DNA of 47,921 bases from Apostichopus parvimensis (taxonomy: Eukaryota; Echinodermata; Holothuroidea; Aspidochirotida; Stichopodidae), in NCBI GenBank assembly GCA_000934455.1, contig KN882245.1:116421-164341 (forward strand), given 5' to 3'. Shown here in pieces: positions 12,201 to 27,200 of the stretch. Position 1 is the stretch's first letter. Each line of letters starts with the position of its first letter. The translations under genes and the position numbers were made by a program. Under the pieces are notes generated by a model. The model ran no database searches and was not told the origin of the DNA. It was given only the letters and a program-made list of their open reading frames with translations.

Positions 12201-15200
12201 ATGTCACTCACTTGGACAAAAGTTTTCATAGACCCCAGCCAGCTACTAACCTGATGCACACGACTGTAAACAGCCATTTCAAGGCAATCTGTGATAATCA
12301 AGAGTGGATCTGTTAGATACGTCCGCAGGAAAGATCCCATAGCTATAGTCCACTTGTTTGAGAACACCATCAACTGACGCAAACTGTTACGCTTTGGAGT
12401 GACTCTCAGTATAGTTCTGAACTTGACCATGAATTCTTTTGTCTACCAGTAAAAAGACAAGGGCCACAAAAAAAAATGAGTTTACAATGAGAAAGTACTC
12501 ATCGATGGTTTTGGGAGAATATAAGACAGTTAAAAAAAATGTCTTCATCACTGTAGAAATAGTTCTTGAAGAATGGACTTGATGTTAGAAGGAAAACAAA
12601 ACTACCTTTTCATGAGCAAACTCTACACTGTAGGCATACCCAGGAGGAGTGAAAATTATATAATTACCAGTAAATAACACCATTTGAGCCAAAGACCAAC
12701 ACACCAATAACAATCACAAAAAAAAAACAAAAAAAAAACAGTTCATAACATTCATTCACAACAACAGACTAGATACTTATGACAATTTAGTGGAAGTGGA
12801 ATGACAAAAAAAATTTTATTTATTAAAACATAAATTAAGATTAAAATATAACCTGAATGACATCGTTAGCATACTTACAGCCTCTAGGTGATGTTCAAAT
12901 ACATTGTCTGCATCATCGATAACCTGAAACGAAATAAAAGAAAATTGACAAAGACTGACTGAAGCAAGAACAAATTTTTGGTAGTAGAAAATAAGTTTGT
13001 CTTTCTTCTGGTATTGGCATTTCTGTTCAAATTTGTGATCTGATTAATATCTATCCACCAGGATGTTTTTCTTAATAAAATATGAAACTTTTAAGACCAA
13101 TCTGTTTCTTCTTTTCGTTGGGTCTTGCACCTTCAGCATACACTACAAGATATGACTTTACAGCACTGTTTACTTAGAAATGAATTTTAGCAATTTTTGG
13201 AGTATATTGGCATGTTCATGTTCATATAATTTGTATGGTCATTTGTGTTTAATCTGTTGCCATAGTGACAGACTGATCAATGCTGTCTTCCACTGGGTTT
13301 TGATACCATCCCAGAGATCCTTTCTTCCCTTTTGTCTCACCGTAGAAATCCCTTAAAAATATCTATGCGTATTCATTACATTACACAAAACAATAAATAT
13401 ATATATATGGAGAACTAATGAAAGCTGATCAATGACAACAAAGTAAATATCTTCAGACTTTTCACTTTACCAAATGAAAAAGTCTGTTCAGATTCACATG
13501 ATTTGATACCACTAGCCGAAGAATACAGGGCAGTGTTCCTATGACGATGGGTGCACCATTCACCAGCTGAATCTGCAGAGGTTGAAATTAAGATTGAAAA
13601 CATGATTTAAAATTAATTTACAGTTATTGCTTCCAACCAAACTCACCATTCACTGTCAGTATGTACATGATCAGACAGTGAATCACAAGGATGTGCACAA
13701 GTGAATACTCATTTAATCACAGTAATTGTCAAACAAAGTTGACACATCATATATACTGTATCATCAAATTTCACAGCCTTGCTATGTAACAACTTCTGGA
13801 AGTGATAAAAGTAGTTTATCAAATAAAAAGATCTATCATGAAGTTCACATTAATAACACTGGGAGAAACTACTACACTTTCTCTGATAAGTGTCTTTGAC
13901 TTTGACTATCAGTGACTTCAGATGCACAAACTAGATACAACTTGCTAAAACAGAAAGACCTGTCACCGAGTGGTGCCCATCCACTTAATCCAAACATACT
14001 CTGGAAGATTACTACTACAAATGGTTGACCAGATTTGTGAATGCTTTGCTAATATCAGTGACATAAAAAGATTGAAGAACTGAATTCAAGGTCAGTGGCG
14101 GAGCGTCCATACAGTCAGAGGGGGCGGATGCCCCCCCTGACGGACTCAAATGGACTGCTGGGGCCCTTTTCAGCTTTTTAAAAAATGTTACATATTCGCG
14201 ATTATTGACTTTTTTATTGCGCTCTCATCTACCTATTGACATTTGTCACATTTTGTTGGTGTAAGTTTATGACAAAATGGCGATGACACCTATTTATTCT
14301 TCGTTTATCTGCAAATAAGCAAGGCCCGGAAAGGGTCATTTCTGGCAATCTAGGGAGTATCTTTACTCAAAATATTTCTGTACGCTCCGCGCCATCCTGT
14401 GATGGCGCTCCGCTTAGATAGTGTCGAAAGCGCCCCTACAGATCATTCTCGCCCCCCCTGACCAATACCCCTAGCTCCGCCACTGTTCAAGGTGATAACA
14501 GAGAAAGATCCAACCACCAATTCCTTTCGTCATATTGCTGTGGGAGATACGATGCATGGGATTTACTGTACAGGATATGGCGGCAGCAGCACGCTCGTGA
14601 ATTCATCTTGCTTTATACTTACCTTCTGTTCTTCCTCTGACCCACCTCTGTGCAGCAAAATTGCTCTCAATCTGTCATTGGTGTTGTTTGCATTCAGACA
14701 AAGGCACTGCTGGTAAATACTCAAAGCCTTCTGCCAGCTAGATGTGATTACAAGAGTGGTAGGCTGGTGAAAAAAAAAAAAAAAGTCCAAAGAATGAAAT
14801 TTATTACATATTCTGAAACTCTGTTCCATATTGTAGACTACATTATTTTCAGGACGAAAAAAATTGAAGTGAACCATGAAGCAAAAGTGCATCAGATGAA
14901 ACCAAAAGAAATTTATTGAAAGATTTTTTTTGTGTTACATATGACTGGTTGATTGAAATTCATGTTACGCTGCACCTGATGACCAAGGTGTGCAAGAATA
15001 ACATATGTGACTTTACCTTCACAAATTTAACAACCACCTTTTTGGGGCTATTGTAGGACCAATTACTTCACCTTATTATGACAGTTAGGCTTAGTTGTAA
15101 GGATATATCTGATAGTGAGTGCATTTCCATTAATTAAAGAACACACTTCCTATGCATCTATCCTTTCCTAAGGACATTTCCTCAGCGAGAGTGTGGATAC

Positions 15201-18200
15201 TTGGGTGCACAGTTTATTTAATCTACTTAAAATACTTACATGAGTTCAGCACTTCGGTGCATAGGACGTGAGGTTGTGGAAGAGGGTAGGAGGCTACAAA
15301 CTACCCTTTGTCCAGCTGGTGGTTGCATTATTATATATTCTACTAGCACAAGACATGCAGATATGGTGTCATTACATTCAATGACCAACCCTATCCAAAA
15401 CTCTGAGTGGAAGAGATATGGAGGAGTGGGGGCGGGAAGGGAGGCGGGTAGGGTAAACTAACCCCATGTCCTGCTGGTAGTTCTGTGTAGGATGACTGCA
15501 TCATTTCAGATATTACTGGCACTAGATAAGCAAATGCTATATTCTGGTCTTTCGGGGAAACTGCCATTATGTCTCTGCCTCGAGATATGGCTGGCCAGCA
15601 TGCACTTTGGACAAGTGTAACCCCTGGATATCCAAACTTAGAAAGGCACTGGAAATGAAAGAACATATGATACGATGTAAAATTTACTTTAGGTGGTTTC
15701 ATCGATGAGAAGCTATCACAAATTTCACAAAGAAATGTTTCATTTACTTAAAAGCTATCACAAGCAACATTATACACAAAAAGGATACTTTCTTGATGTA
15801 AACCGGTGCTGGTGTCAAGTGGATGAAAGTGATGGCATTATAAGCAACAAGACCTAGCATCTAGGATGGTGTAGGGTGTCTTCCAATGGTTAAATAAAAG
15901 CCCACTGTAAATTCGATAGCCACTTGACATGAACAGTGGCATCTCCCACATGCACAAGAAGCTATTTATTATCATGATTAAATAACTGCCTATTCAGATG
16001 AAACTTAAATTTGGGTTATCTTGAGAGGAAAGGTAAGGAGCTGGTGAAATAACGAATCTTGTTCTTACATGTTTGAGTTTCTCAGGGAATGGACTACACT
16101 TGACATCCAGTATAAGCTTTGGTGGCCGTTCTCCGTGAATTAAGACCTTCCTCAAGATTGGCGCAGGGGTTGCAGACGCAGATGTTGCAGTTTTTTCTTT
16201 AATAGACAGAAGTTGCTTGCTTAAACTAGTGGAGAGAAGAGAGGGAAATCACAGCAAAAAATATACAATGACAACACGGTGACTATCATTTTCAAACCAC
16301 ATTAAAAGAGTTTCATTGGATCAACTATAATGGTATCCATGGAAACAAATCCAAACTTGAATATAGATTGAAATATAAAACAAAACAATAAGAAGAGTCA
16401 CTAACTATTACTTTGTTGCCTGATAAAAATGCTTATTAATAAATTTGTAAATAACAGGAGAAATGATTATTGTAACCCCCCCCCCCGCAAACCAAGCTCA
16501 CTATCATTAGAAATAATTCACTAACCCAAACATTCATGCCCCCTGATTACAAATGTTAAACTTTCTTACCTGGCCTGTACCTTTGTACTTGAGAGTAAGA
16601 ATGGAGCCCTCTGCTCTGGTAGACCACTGGTGGAGGAGACTCCTGCAGGTATGCTAGAAGTCCTTATGGGATCATCTTGAGAACTGTACCCCTCTTCCGA
16701 TCCAGACATTGTATTAGCAGATCGAGTTTGAGGCTTTTCCGTACTCGACTCGCTCATGTTACCATCTGATTGGTCAGATTGCCTTTCGGTCTTTGGAAAC
16801 CGTCCCATCCTTGGGACACCTAACCCAGATAATGGTGTCAACCCAAGACCAGTCCTTGCACCTCCCTCTGTACTTTGTTCTAGGGAATGTTGCAGACGCT
16901 TCAATCTCTCTATTGGAGATATGGCGGGCTTTGATGGAATTCTTGTTGGAGGCTCAACACCTCCCTCTGCAGGTTTGTGTGAGGCAGATTCACTGTTATC
17001 GGGAGATGGTGCTGAGGGCATCTCCTCACAGCTCACGGTTGCTTCAGGTATGTCTGTATACAAAAATATCAAACTAATTTGAGGTATGCTATCAAAAAAT
17101 GTTGTTTGTGATACAGGTACCAAATTTTAGGTTACAGTAAAAGATGAAGACCAAAGTTATTTTTTTTGTGGGGGAGGGGGGGGGGGGGGGGAATAATCAA
17201 GGCTAAATATCAAAACATCAAAGCATAACCCATTAATGCCAAAAATATGTAAAATGTAGAAAACCTGATCAAGTTATAAAGAAAGCTGTAAGGTGGAAAA
17301 TGCACCTTTATGCAAATAAGATGTTTACATTTGAAAGCATGACATTATATGATTGGCAGATACATGACTACAAGCCTTGTTGATTAGTACTACATTACTG
17401 TCACAAGAGAAGATCAGTATTAGCCCTAAATATGCTAGAAAGTCAAATAAATAGTCACTCATATTCAAGCTCCACCAAGCATCTTATTGCCACCCTCTAG
17501 ACATTTTCACTCACTGAGACAACATATTGTTCTGATTCTTTTCACTGTCTGGGAAGAAGACTTCTCTCATAGCTTCACTGATTACGTCAAGCAACTTTAC
17601 TAGGTCATTTACTTGGCTAGTTAAGGTCTCATTTCAACTAATGAAATCAAACTGGCAAATTCTGAACTTGATGTGATAAACCTACTTACCATTGAGTCTC
17701 TTGGCAAACATCTTTTCTACGAGAATGTCATTAACGTTCAGCTAAAAAAGATGGGGACAGAAACATGCATTGCATAGCAGCATTTAAAGAGATCACATGA
17801 CAAGAATGGTACCAATTCAACCTAGCATTAATCAACAAAGAAAACTTGTGTAAAAAATGTTTTACTTGTATTTTCTTTTCTTTAATAACTTTCTTTCTAT
17901 TTTATCATAATCATGTATGGAACTTTAGTAGAATAAATTCTCATTTCATTTATGTCATCCAACTAGCATCTGGTGTTTAATCTTAGCAATTTTTCTGAAA
18001 TGGAATAAATGTTCTCCTTAGAATTATTTTAATACTCTTGATTTTATTATATTCATTCTTGTGTGAGTGTTTTAAATCCCCAGAATGTTGCAACTAGTCG
18101 CCCTATTCCAGTTGGGAGGTGCAACTTGTAATTTCCCAGAACCTTAAAAAATTGTCTGTTCCGGTTGGAGACTAAAGACCAACTTTGCCATGTATCATGC

Positions 18201-21200
18201 TTTATACTGGTGAAATTTGCATATCTGAAGACTGATATTTATGACAAGAAATTGGGCAAATTAATGATTGAATTTCACATATTATTCAAATACATTATGA
18301 TAATACTTCATAAGAATTTCATTTATCACTATAATACTTCATGAGAATTTCCATGGCATTTTGCAATTAAAAGTACTGATAAAAATAATTGGAATTATTC
18401 TGATATTCAATTCAATTCATTCAATTTTACCACTATCACTATGCTGCCCAACATACACTAATCCTGTCTTTACAGAAACTGTTAGACTGGATAACCAAAC
18501 TTTTAATATGATATAAATCTAAACGAACGAAAATTCTGCAAAAAATTCTACACTTACTAATTCTCCCTGGTGTTTGGCAAATAGTGTTACGTGTTTCACT
18601 TGATCAGCGTCGATGTGCTTCACATGACATTGCAAAGGTTTACCTGATGAAGAAATGGAACCCATGATGATTTGTAAAATGAGAAATAAATTAATCAATC
18701 AATTAAAGTCAGTAGAAACAAAAGAAACAGGAACAAAAGAAGAAATGAAGTACAAGGGCCAGTAGTAGTGGAGCCAGGATATTACAGAGGAGGGGTTGTG
18801 GCCCTGGGGTCATTGAAGACAACTCCCCATGTAGGGGGTTCTGGGGTCATCTTGCCCCACAAAATATTAAAGCTGTGGTAATATTTTAAAACTTTTTGTG
18901 AGATTGAAAAGGAGAGGGTGAACTCCCCCCCCCCCCCAGATCTGCGCCTGATAGCTGTTACTAACAGCAGGATGCTTCCTTCATAGTTCAGTTGCTGCTC
19001 AAAGGAAGCTACTCTGGGTTGCTTTCAAAAAATTGTTACTGTTTTTTTTTACTCTCAAATCACTTAAAATGTAGATCATTACCTTGGCCAGTCAAGTGTC
19101 ATCTCAAACAATGGAGTGAAAGTTGATATTGTCAAAAAAAATCTATGTTGCTTTTCTTCATGTGATTTCTACTTATAGAGAGACTTGTTGGGATGAAATG
19201 TTTGATGAAATGTTGAATGTTTGATAACGAATGTTTGATGAAATGAAATGTTTCATGCAATGTTGCGATGAAGTGTTTGGATGAAATGGGACAGAATGTT
19301 GAAATCAATCAATGCTTGATCACCAAACATCATCTTGCTGAAAGGTTTGTGGGAGTGATTTATTTATACAATCCAATAAAATAACCCAAATGCAAGACAT
19401 GCTAGGAAATGAAATGCAGACTGTACTTTATAAAACTGATGAAGGGATGCACAGACCTGCCAAAATGGTCATATTAAAATGGTAAACTGATGTAGGGATG
19501 CACAGACCTGCCCAGTGGTCATATTAAAATGGTAAACTGATGNNNNNNNNNNNNNNNNNNNNNNNNNNNNNNNNNNNNNNNNNNNNNNNNNNGGACCAAT
19601 TACTTCACCTTATTATGACAGTTAGGCTTAATTGTAAGGATATATCTGATAGTGAGTACATTTCCATTAATTAAAGAACACACTTCCTATGCATCTATCC
19701 TTTCCTAAGGACATTTCCTCAGCGAGAGTGTGGATACTTGGGTGCACAGTTTATTTAATCTACTTAAAATACTTACATGAGTTCAGCACTTCGGTGCATA
19801 GGACGTGAGGTTGTGGAAGAGGGTAGGAGGCTACAAACTACCCTTTGTCCAGCTGGTGGTTGCATTATTATATATTCTACTAGCACAAGACATGCAGATA
19901 TGGTGTCATTACATTCAATGACCAACCTTATCCAAAACTCTGATTGGAGAGTTATGGAGGAGTGGGGGCGGGAAGGGAAAAGGGTAGGGTAAACTAACCC
20001 CATGTCCTGCTGGTAGTTCTGTGTAGGATGACTGCATCATTTCAGATATTACTGGCACTAGATAAGCAAATGCTATATTCTGGTCTTTCGGGGAAACTGC
20101 CATTATGTCTCTGCCTCGAGATATGGCTGGCCAGCATGCACTTTGGACAAGTGTAACCCCTGGATATCCAAACTTAGAAAGGCACTGGAAATGAAAGAAC
20201 ATATGATACAATGTAAAATTTACTTTAGGTGGTTTCATCGATGAGAAGCTATCACAAATTTCACAAAGAAATGTTTCATTTACTTAAAAGCTATCACAAG
20301 CAACATTATACACAAAAAGGATACTTTCTTGATGTAAACCGGTGCTGGTGTCAAGTGGATGAAAGTGATGGCATTATAAGCAACAAGACCTAGCATCTAG
20401 GAGGGTGTAGGGTGTCTTCCAATGGTTAAATAAAAGCCCACTGTAAATTGGATAGCCACTTGACATGAACAGTGGCATCTCCCACATGCACAAGAAGCTA
20501 TTTATTATCATGATTAAATAACTGCCTATTCAGATGAAACTTAAATTTGGGTTATCTTGAGAGGAAAGGTAAGGAGCTGGTGAAATAACGAATCTTGTTC
20601 TTACATGTTTGAGTTTCTCAGGGAATGGACTACACTTGACATCCAGTATAAGCTTTGGTGGCCGTTCTCCGTGAATTAAGACCTTCCTCAAGATTGGCGC
20701 AGGGGTTGCAGACGCAGATGTTGCAGTTTTCTCTTTAATAGACAGAAGTTGCTTGCTTAAACTAGTGGAGAGAAGAGAGGGAAATCACAGCAAAAAATAT
20801 ACAATGACAACACGGTGACTATCATTTTCAAACCACATTAAAAGAGTTTCATTGGATCAACTATAATGGTATCCATGGAAACAAATCCAAACTTGAATAT
20901 AGATTGAAATATAAAACAAAACAATAAGATGAGTCACTATTACTAACTATTACTTTGTTGCCTGATAAAAATGCTTATTAATAAATTTGTAAATAACAGG
21001 AGAAATGATTATTGTAACCCCCCCCCCCGCAAACCAAGCTCACTATCATTAGAAATAATTCACTAACCCAAACATTCATGCCCCCTGATTACAAATGTTC
21101 AACTTTCTTACCTGGCCTGTACCTTTGTACTTGAGAGTAAGAATGGAGCCCTCTGCTCTGGTAGACCACTGGTGGAGGAGACTCCTGCAGGTATGCTAGA

Positions 21201-24200
21201 AGTCCTTATGGGATCATCTTGAGAACTGTACCCCTCTTCCGATCCAGACATTGTATTAGCAGATCGAGTTTGAGGCTTTTCCGTACTCGACTCGCTCATG
21301 TTACCATCTGATTGGTCAGATTGCCTTTCGGTCTTTGGAAACCGTCCCATCCTTGGGACACCTAACCCAGATAATGGTGTCAACCCAAGACCAGTCCTTG
21401 CACCTCCCTCTGTACTTTGTTCTAGGGAATGTTGCAGACGCTTCAATCTCTCTATTGGAGATATGGCGGGCTTTGATGGAATTCTTGTTGGAGGCTCAAC
21501 ACCTCCCTCTGCAGGTTTGTGTGAGGCAGATTCACTGTTATCGGGAGATGGTGCTGAGGGCATCTCCTCACAGCTCACGGTTGCTTCAGGTATGTCTGTA
21601 TACAAAAATATCAAACTAATTTGAGGTATGCTATCAAAAAGGTTGTTTGTGATACAGGTACCAAATTTTAGGTTACAGTAAAAGATGAAGACCAAAGTTA
21701 TTTTTTTTGTGGGGGAGGGGGGGGGGGAATAATCAAGGCTAAATATCAAAACATCAAAGCATAACCCATTAATGCCAAAAATATGTAAAATGTAGAAAAC
21801 CTGATCAAGTTATAAAGAAAGCTGTAAGGTGGAAAATGCACCTTTATGCAAATAAGATGTTTACATTTAAAAGCATGACATCATATGATTGGCAGATACA
21901 TGACTACAAGCCTTGTTGATTAGTACTACATTACTGTCACAAGAGCAGATCAGTATTAGCCCTAAATATGCTAGAAAGTCAAATAAATGGTCACTCATAT
22001 TCAAGCTCCACCAAGCATCTTATTGCCACCCTCTAGACATTTTCACTCACGGAGACAACGTCTTGTTCTGATTCTTTTCACTGTCTGGGAAGAAGACTTC
22101 TCTCATAGCTTCACTGATCACGTCAAGCAACTTTACTAGGTCATTTACTTGGCTAGTTAAGGTCTCATTTCAACTAATGAAATCAAACTGGCAAATTCTG
22201 AACTTGATGTGATAAACCTACTCACCATTGAGTCTCTTGGCAAACATCTTTTCTACGAGAATGTCATTAACGTTCAGCTAAAAAAGATGGGACAGAAACA
22301 TGCATTGGATAGCAGCATTTAAAGAGATCACATGACAAGAATGGTACCAATTCAACCTAGCATTAATCAACAAAGCAAACTTGTGTAACCATAAGGAAAC
22401 CTGGTTAATGTTTTACTTGTATTTTATTTTCTTTAATAACTTTCTTTCTATTTTATCATTATCATGTATGGAACTTTAGTAGAATAAATTCTCATTTCAT
22501 TTATGTCATCCAACTAGCATCTGGTGTTTAACCTTAGCAATTTTTCTGAAATGGAATAAATGTTCTCCTTAGAATTATTTTAATACTCTTGATTTTATTA
22601 TATTCTTTCTTGTGTGAGTGTTTTAAATCCCCAGAATGTTGCAACTAGTTGCCCTTTTCCAGTTGGGAGGTGCAACTTGTAATTTCCCAGAACCTTAAAA
22701 AATTGTCTGTTTCGGTTGGAGACTAAAGACCAACTTTGCCATGTATCATGCTTTATACTGGTGAAATCTGCATATCTGAAGACTGATATTTATGACAAGA
22801 AATTGGGCAAATTAAAGATTGAAATTCACATATTATTCAAATACATATGATAATACTTCATAAGGATTTCATTTATCACTATAATACTTCATGAGAATTT
22901 CCATGGCATTTTGCAATTAAAAGTACAGATAAAAATAATCGGAATTATTCTGATACCCTCATTCATTCAATTTTACCACTTTCACTATGCCGCCCAACAT
23001 ACACTAATCCTGTCTTTACAGAAACTGTTAGACTGTGATAACCAAACTTTTAATATGATATAAATCTAATAGAATGAAAATTCTGCAAAAAATTCTACAC
23101 TTACTAATTCTCCCTGGTGTTTGGCGAATAGTGTTACGTGTTTCACTTGATCGGCGTCGATGTGCTTCACATGACATTGCAAAGGTTTACCTGATGAAGA
23201 AATGGAACCCATAATGATTTGTAAAATGAGAAATAAATTAATCAATCAAGTTAAGTCAGTAGAAACAAAAGAAACAGTAACAAAAGAAGAAATGAAGTAC
23301 AAGGGCCAGTAGTAGTGGATCCAGGATATCACAGAGGAGGGGTTGTGGCCCTAGGGTCATTGAAGACAACTCCCCATGTAGGGGGTTCTGGGGTCATCTT
23401 GCCCCACAAAATATTAAAGCTGTGGTAATAAATATTTTAAAATTTTTGTGAGATTGAAAAGGAGAGGGTGAACCTCCCCCCCCCCCCCTCAGATCTGCGC
23501 CTGACAGCTGTTACTAATAGGAGGATGCTTCCTTCATAGTTCAGTTGCTGCTTAAAGGAAGCTACTCTGGGTTGCTTTCAACAAATTGTGACTGTTTTTT
23601 TTACTCTCAAATCACTTAAAATGTAGATCATTACTTTGGCCAGTCAAGTGTCATCTCACACAATGGAGTGAAAGTTGATATTGTCAAAAAAAATCTGTGT
23701 TGCTTTTCTTCATGTGGTTTCTACTTATAGAGAGACTTGTTGGGATGAAATGTTTGATGAAATGTTGAATGTTTGATAACAAATGTTTGATGATATGAAA
23801 TGTTTGATGCAATGTTGCGATGAAGTGTTTGGATGAAATGGGACAAAATGTTGAAATCAATCAATGCTTGATCACCAAACATCATCTTGATGAAAAGTTT
23901 GTGGGAGTGATCTATTACAATCTAATAAAATAACCCAAATGCAAGACATGCAAGAAAATGAAATGCAGACTGTACTTTATAAAACTGATGAAGGGATGCA
24001 CAGACCTGCCCAGTGGTCATATTAAAATGGTAAACTGATGAAAGCATGCACAGACCTGCCCAGTGGTCATATTAAAATGGTAAACTGATGAAGGGATGCA
24101 CAGACCTGCCCAGTGGTCATATTAAAATGGTAAACTGAGGAAGGGATGCACAGACCTGCCCAGTGGTCATATTAAAATGGTAAGCTGATGAAGGGATGCA

Positions 24201-27200
24201 CAGACCTGCCCAGTGGTCATATTAAAATGGTAAACTAATGTAGGGATGCACAGACCTGCCCAAATGGTCAAATTAAAATGGTAAGCTGATGAAGGGATGC
24301 ACAGACCTGCCCAGTGGTCATATTAAAATGGTAAGCTGATGAAGGGATGCACAGACCTGCCCAGTGGTCATATTAAAATGGTAAACTGATGAAGGTATGC
24401 ACAGACCTGCCCAGTGGTCATATTAAAATGGTAAACTGATGTAGGGATGCACAGTCCTGCCCAGTGGTCATATCAAAATGGTAAACTGATGTAGGGATGC
24501 ACAGACCTGCCCAGTGGTCATATTAAAATGGTAAACTGATGAAGGGATGCACAGACCTGCCCAAATGGTCATATTAAAATGGTAAACTGATGTAGGGATG
24601 CACAGACCTGCCCAGTGGTCATATTAAAATGGTAAACTGATGAAGGGATGCACAGACCTGCCCAGTGGTCATATTAAAATAGTAAACTGATTAAGGGATG
24701 CACAGACCTGCCCAGTGGTCATATTAAAATAGTAAACTGATTAAGGGATGTACAGACCTGCCCAGCGGTCATATTAAAATGGTAAACTGATGAAGGGATG
24801 CACAGACCTGCCCAGTGGTCATATTAAAATGGTAAATGGACGAAGGGATGCACAGACCTGCCCAGTGGTCATATTAAATGGTAAACTGATGTAGGGATGC
24901 ACAGACATGCCCAGTGGTCATATTAAAATAGTAAACTAATGAAGGGATGCACAGACCTGCCCAGTGGTCATATTAAAATGGTAAACTGATGAAGGGATGC
25001 ACAGACCTGCCCAGTGGTCATATTAAAATGGTAGTCTGTTCTTTACAGTTTCAGATTTACACAGAATTTCTTTCTGCATGATGTTGTTTGAAGATGCAAG
25101 TAGTATACGGAACTGGATTTAAAAGGTGAAATTGCAAATTTTACGTGGAAAGTGATTTAAATCAGGTTGGACTGAAAAGGCAAGATATCTCTACAGATTT
25201 AGGATATCTGTTTGTAGATAAATAAATAATTAGTCTCTACAAATAGCAAACAATGGAAGGATGGACAGCAATTGCGATTGGGGCTGTCATTCATGTCCAG
25301 TCATGAATTCATCCTATGGACACCACGTCCCTTTCTTGATAATCGCAAGACAACACAAGTTTAGCAAAATATTACCTTTGATTAACTTTCCAAAATATTC
25401 AACAGCAGCTGTATCATATTTAACAGTTGGTCTGGATAAGGAAATGAAAATATTGCATAAAAGTTTAAGTAAAGGTAGACAACCATACCTCCAGAATCTT
25501 TTCCAAAGTAGGCAAATATCAGACAAGAAAGTCACACACAAAATGTCAAAATGTACAATGTTTTTCTCTCTTTGCTGTAGTAATGCTGTACCTCCATCAA
25601 ATATAACAATTGTTAACCTGGTATAACTATAACAGATAGTTTGTATTTATAAACTACTAAATGAAGCTGATAAGATCATTTATCTGGCAATTCATAATTA
25701 CAATTAGCATCACTTATCTGTCCCCACTAAACATTCATACTCCCATCAATCAAGTCCACTTAAACTTTTTCTCAGTTTTCTGAGTTCACACTGAATAAGT
25801 TTGTAATACTTCTCAATCCAAACAATGCCATACTGTAACAATGTAATTCAATATCTTTCAAATAATTTAAAACTAAACCATTTTGTTTTAGATTTGACCA
25901 ATTTGCTCTTTGTATTTGATTAATACTGATACTGATATGAAAGTGGATGGATTACGAAATGTTGCCAATCAAATTTCATTCATTTATCACTCACCGATTA
26001 ATATCCAGATGGGTATTTCCAATTGATCAACAATGTTTGATCAATGTTTGACTAGACTCGAAGAACTTCCTTTAGCTAACTTAATATTGAATGCTTCACA
26101 CCATTTTGGAGTTTTTATTAACTGTTGATCTCAGCTTAGTTAAAGGCAAACTATTCAGGACAAAAGGGTATAGGAGGCTAGGCTTTTAAACACTTACCTC
26201 ATTTCTGCACCATCAATGAAAGATACCGACATGGTAATAGGCTGTATACAATGAAGGGTAAATTCCTGGACTTGTGGAGGAATCTTACGGAAATGATCTG
26301 GGATTTCTCTCATTCTGTGACAAAGAGGAAAAATCAATTAAGACTGTAAATTCCACAAAAAGAACCATGAATTAGTTTTGTTAAGTTTCAAAGAGGAGGT
26401 GCCAACAAAAGAGGGTTGAATTTCTACAAAACATCTTTTACATCAGCAAATAAACCAGGTATATGGTGGAAAGAATGGGAAGGCATTTAATTCCCTAATA
26501 ATCCCAGTAAGCATTATAAGCCACACTACAGTATATCTCATCTTATTTTGTATTAAGCAACACTGAAGCTCATTGTGAACTGATATATGGTGAACTCACA
26601 CTAAATATGGACTTCAAATTATCCTTCAAAAATAATCTTGATGAAGATAATTACTAACATCAAAAACCATTTGACTTCAATTTGCTTGAATGTCAGGTTG
26701 TGAAAATGGAATACCTCACTGCATTATATCACACGCTCTGCACATCCTGGACTTTAGAAATGTAAAGAAGATTTGTTTCAAATATACATGTCAATATCGC
26801 AACAGTTACAAACATCAACTCCTGACCTGACAAAATCTAAAGAACCAGAAATAAGGTCTCCCTATTTCCTTTTAAAAAAAAAGAAAAGAAAAGAAAAAGA
26901 ACAAGGGTTTTGACCTATTTATTTACATGGTAATTAGTTAAATTAATATCCAAATTAACATACTGGCTGTGAGGTACTAATATTGTGTCTGCACGGTCGA
27001 CCAGGTAGCAACACGACTTTGGTCCACTTGTTGTACGAAGGACTGTCTCCACGGTGCAACGATACCAGTGGGACTCGTGCCCCTCTTTCCGTTTTACCAA
27101 ATACATCTAAAGCAATGAGAAAAATACAACCAACCAAAATCATGAAATAGAAAATGTGTTGCACATGCAAATACAATATACCAATGCCAACAAAAAGAGA

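Larger units (their letters stand above)
15056..19542. repeat. Large duplicated block, copy A (exons 6-10 of TDRD12)
   Basis: Matches 19593 onward nearly base for base at an offset of about 4536-4547 bp, including introns, homopolymers and the start of a 50-bp minisatellite. Differences are scattered substitutions and small indels. It ends inside the minisatellite at the N gap. Confidence 0.95.
19593..24000. repeat. Large duplicated block, copy B
   Basis: Second copy of 15056-19542, starting exactly after the gap at the sequence ggaccaatta also found at 15056. It continues into the full minisatellite, beyond which lies single-copy exon 5. Confidence 0.95.

Noticed and set aside
16756..17082. 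Plus-strand frames opposite exon 8 (also at 21298-21624)
   Set aside because: Shadows of the long minus-strand exon; the minus strand has fitting splice sites and phases.
23988..25033. CRISPR array
   Set aside because: Repeats are head-to-tail without unique spacers, in an animal intron.
25261..25626. 121-residue plus-strand frame
   Set aside because: It lies opposite TDRD12 exon 5, which explains the clean segment; no family resemblance of its own.
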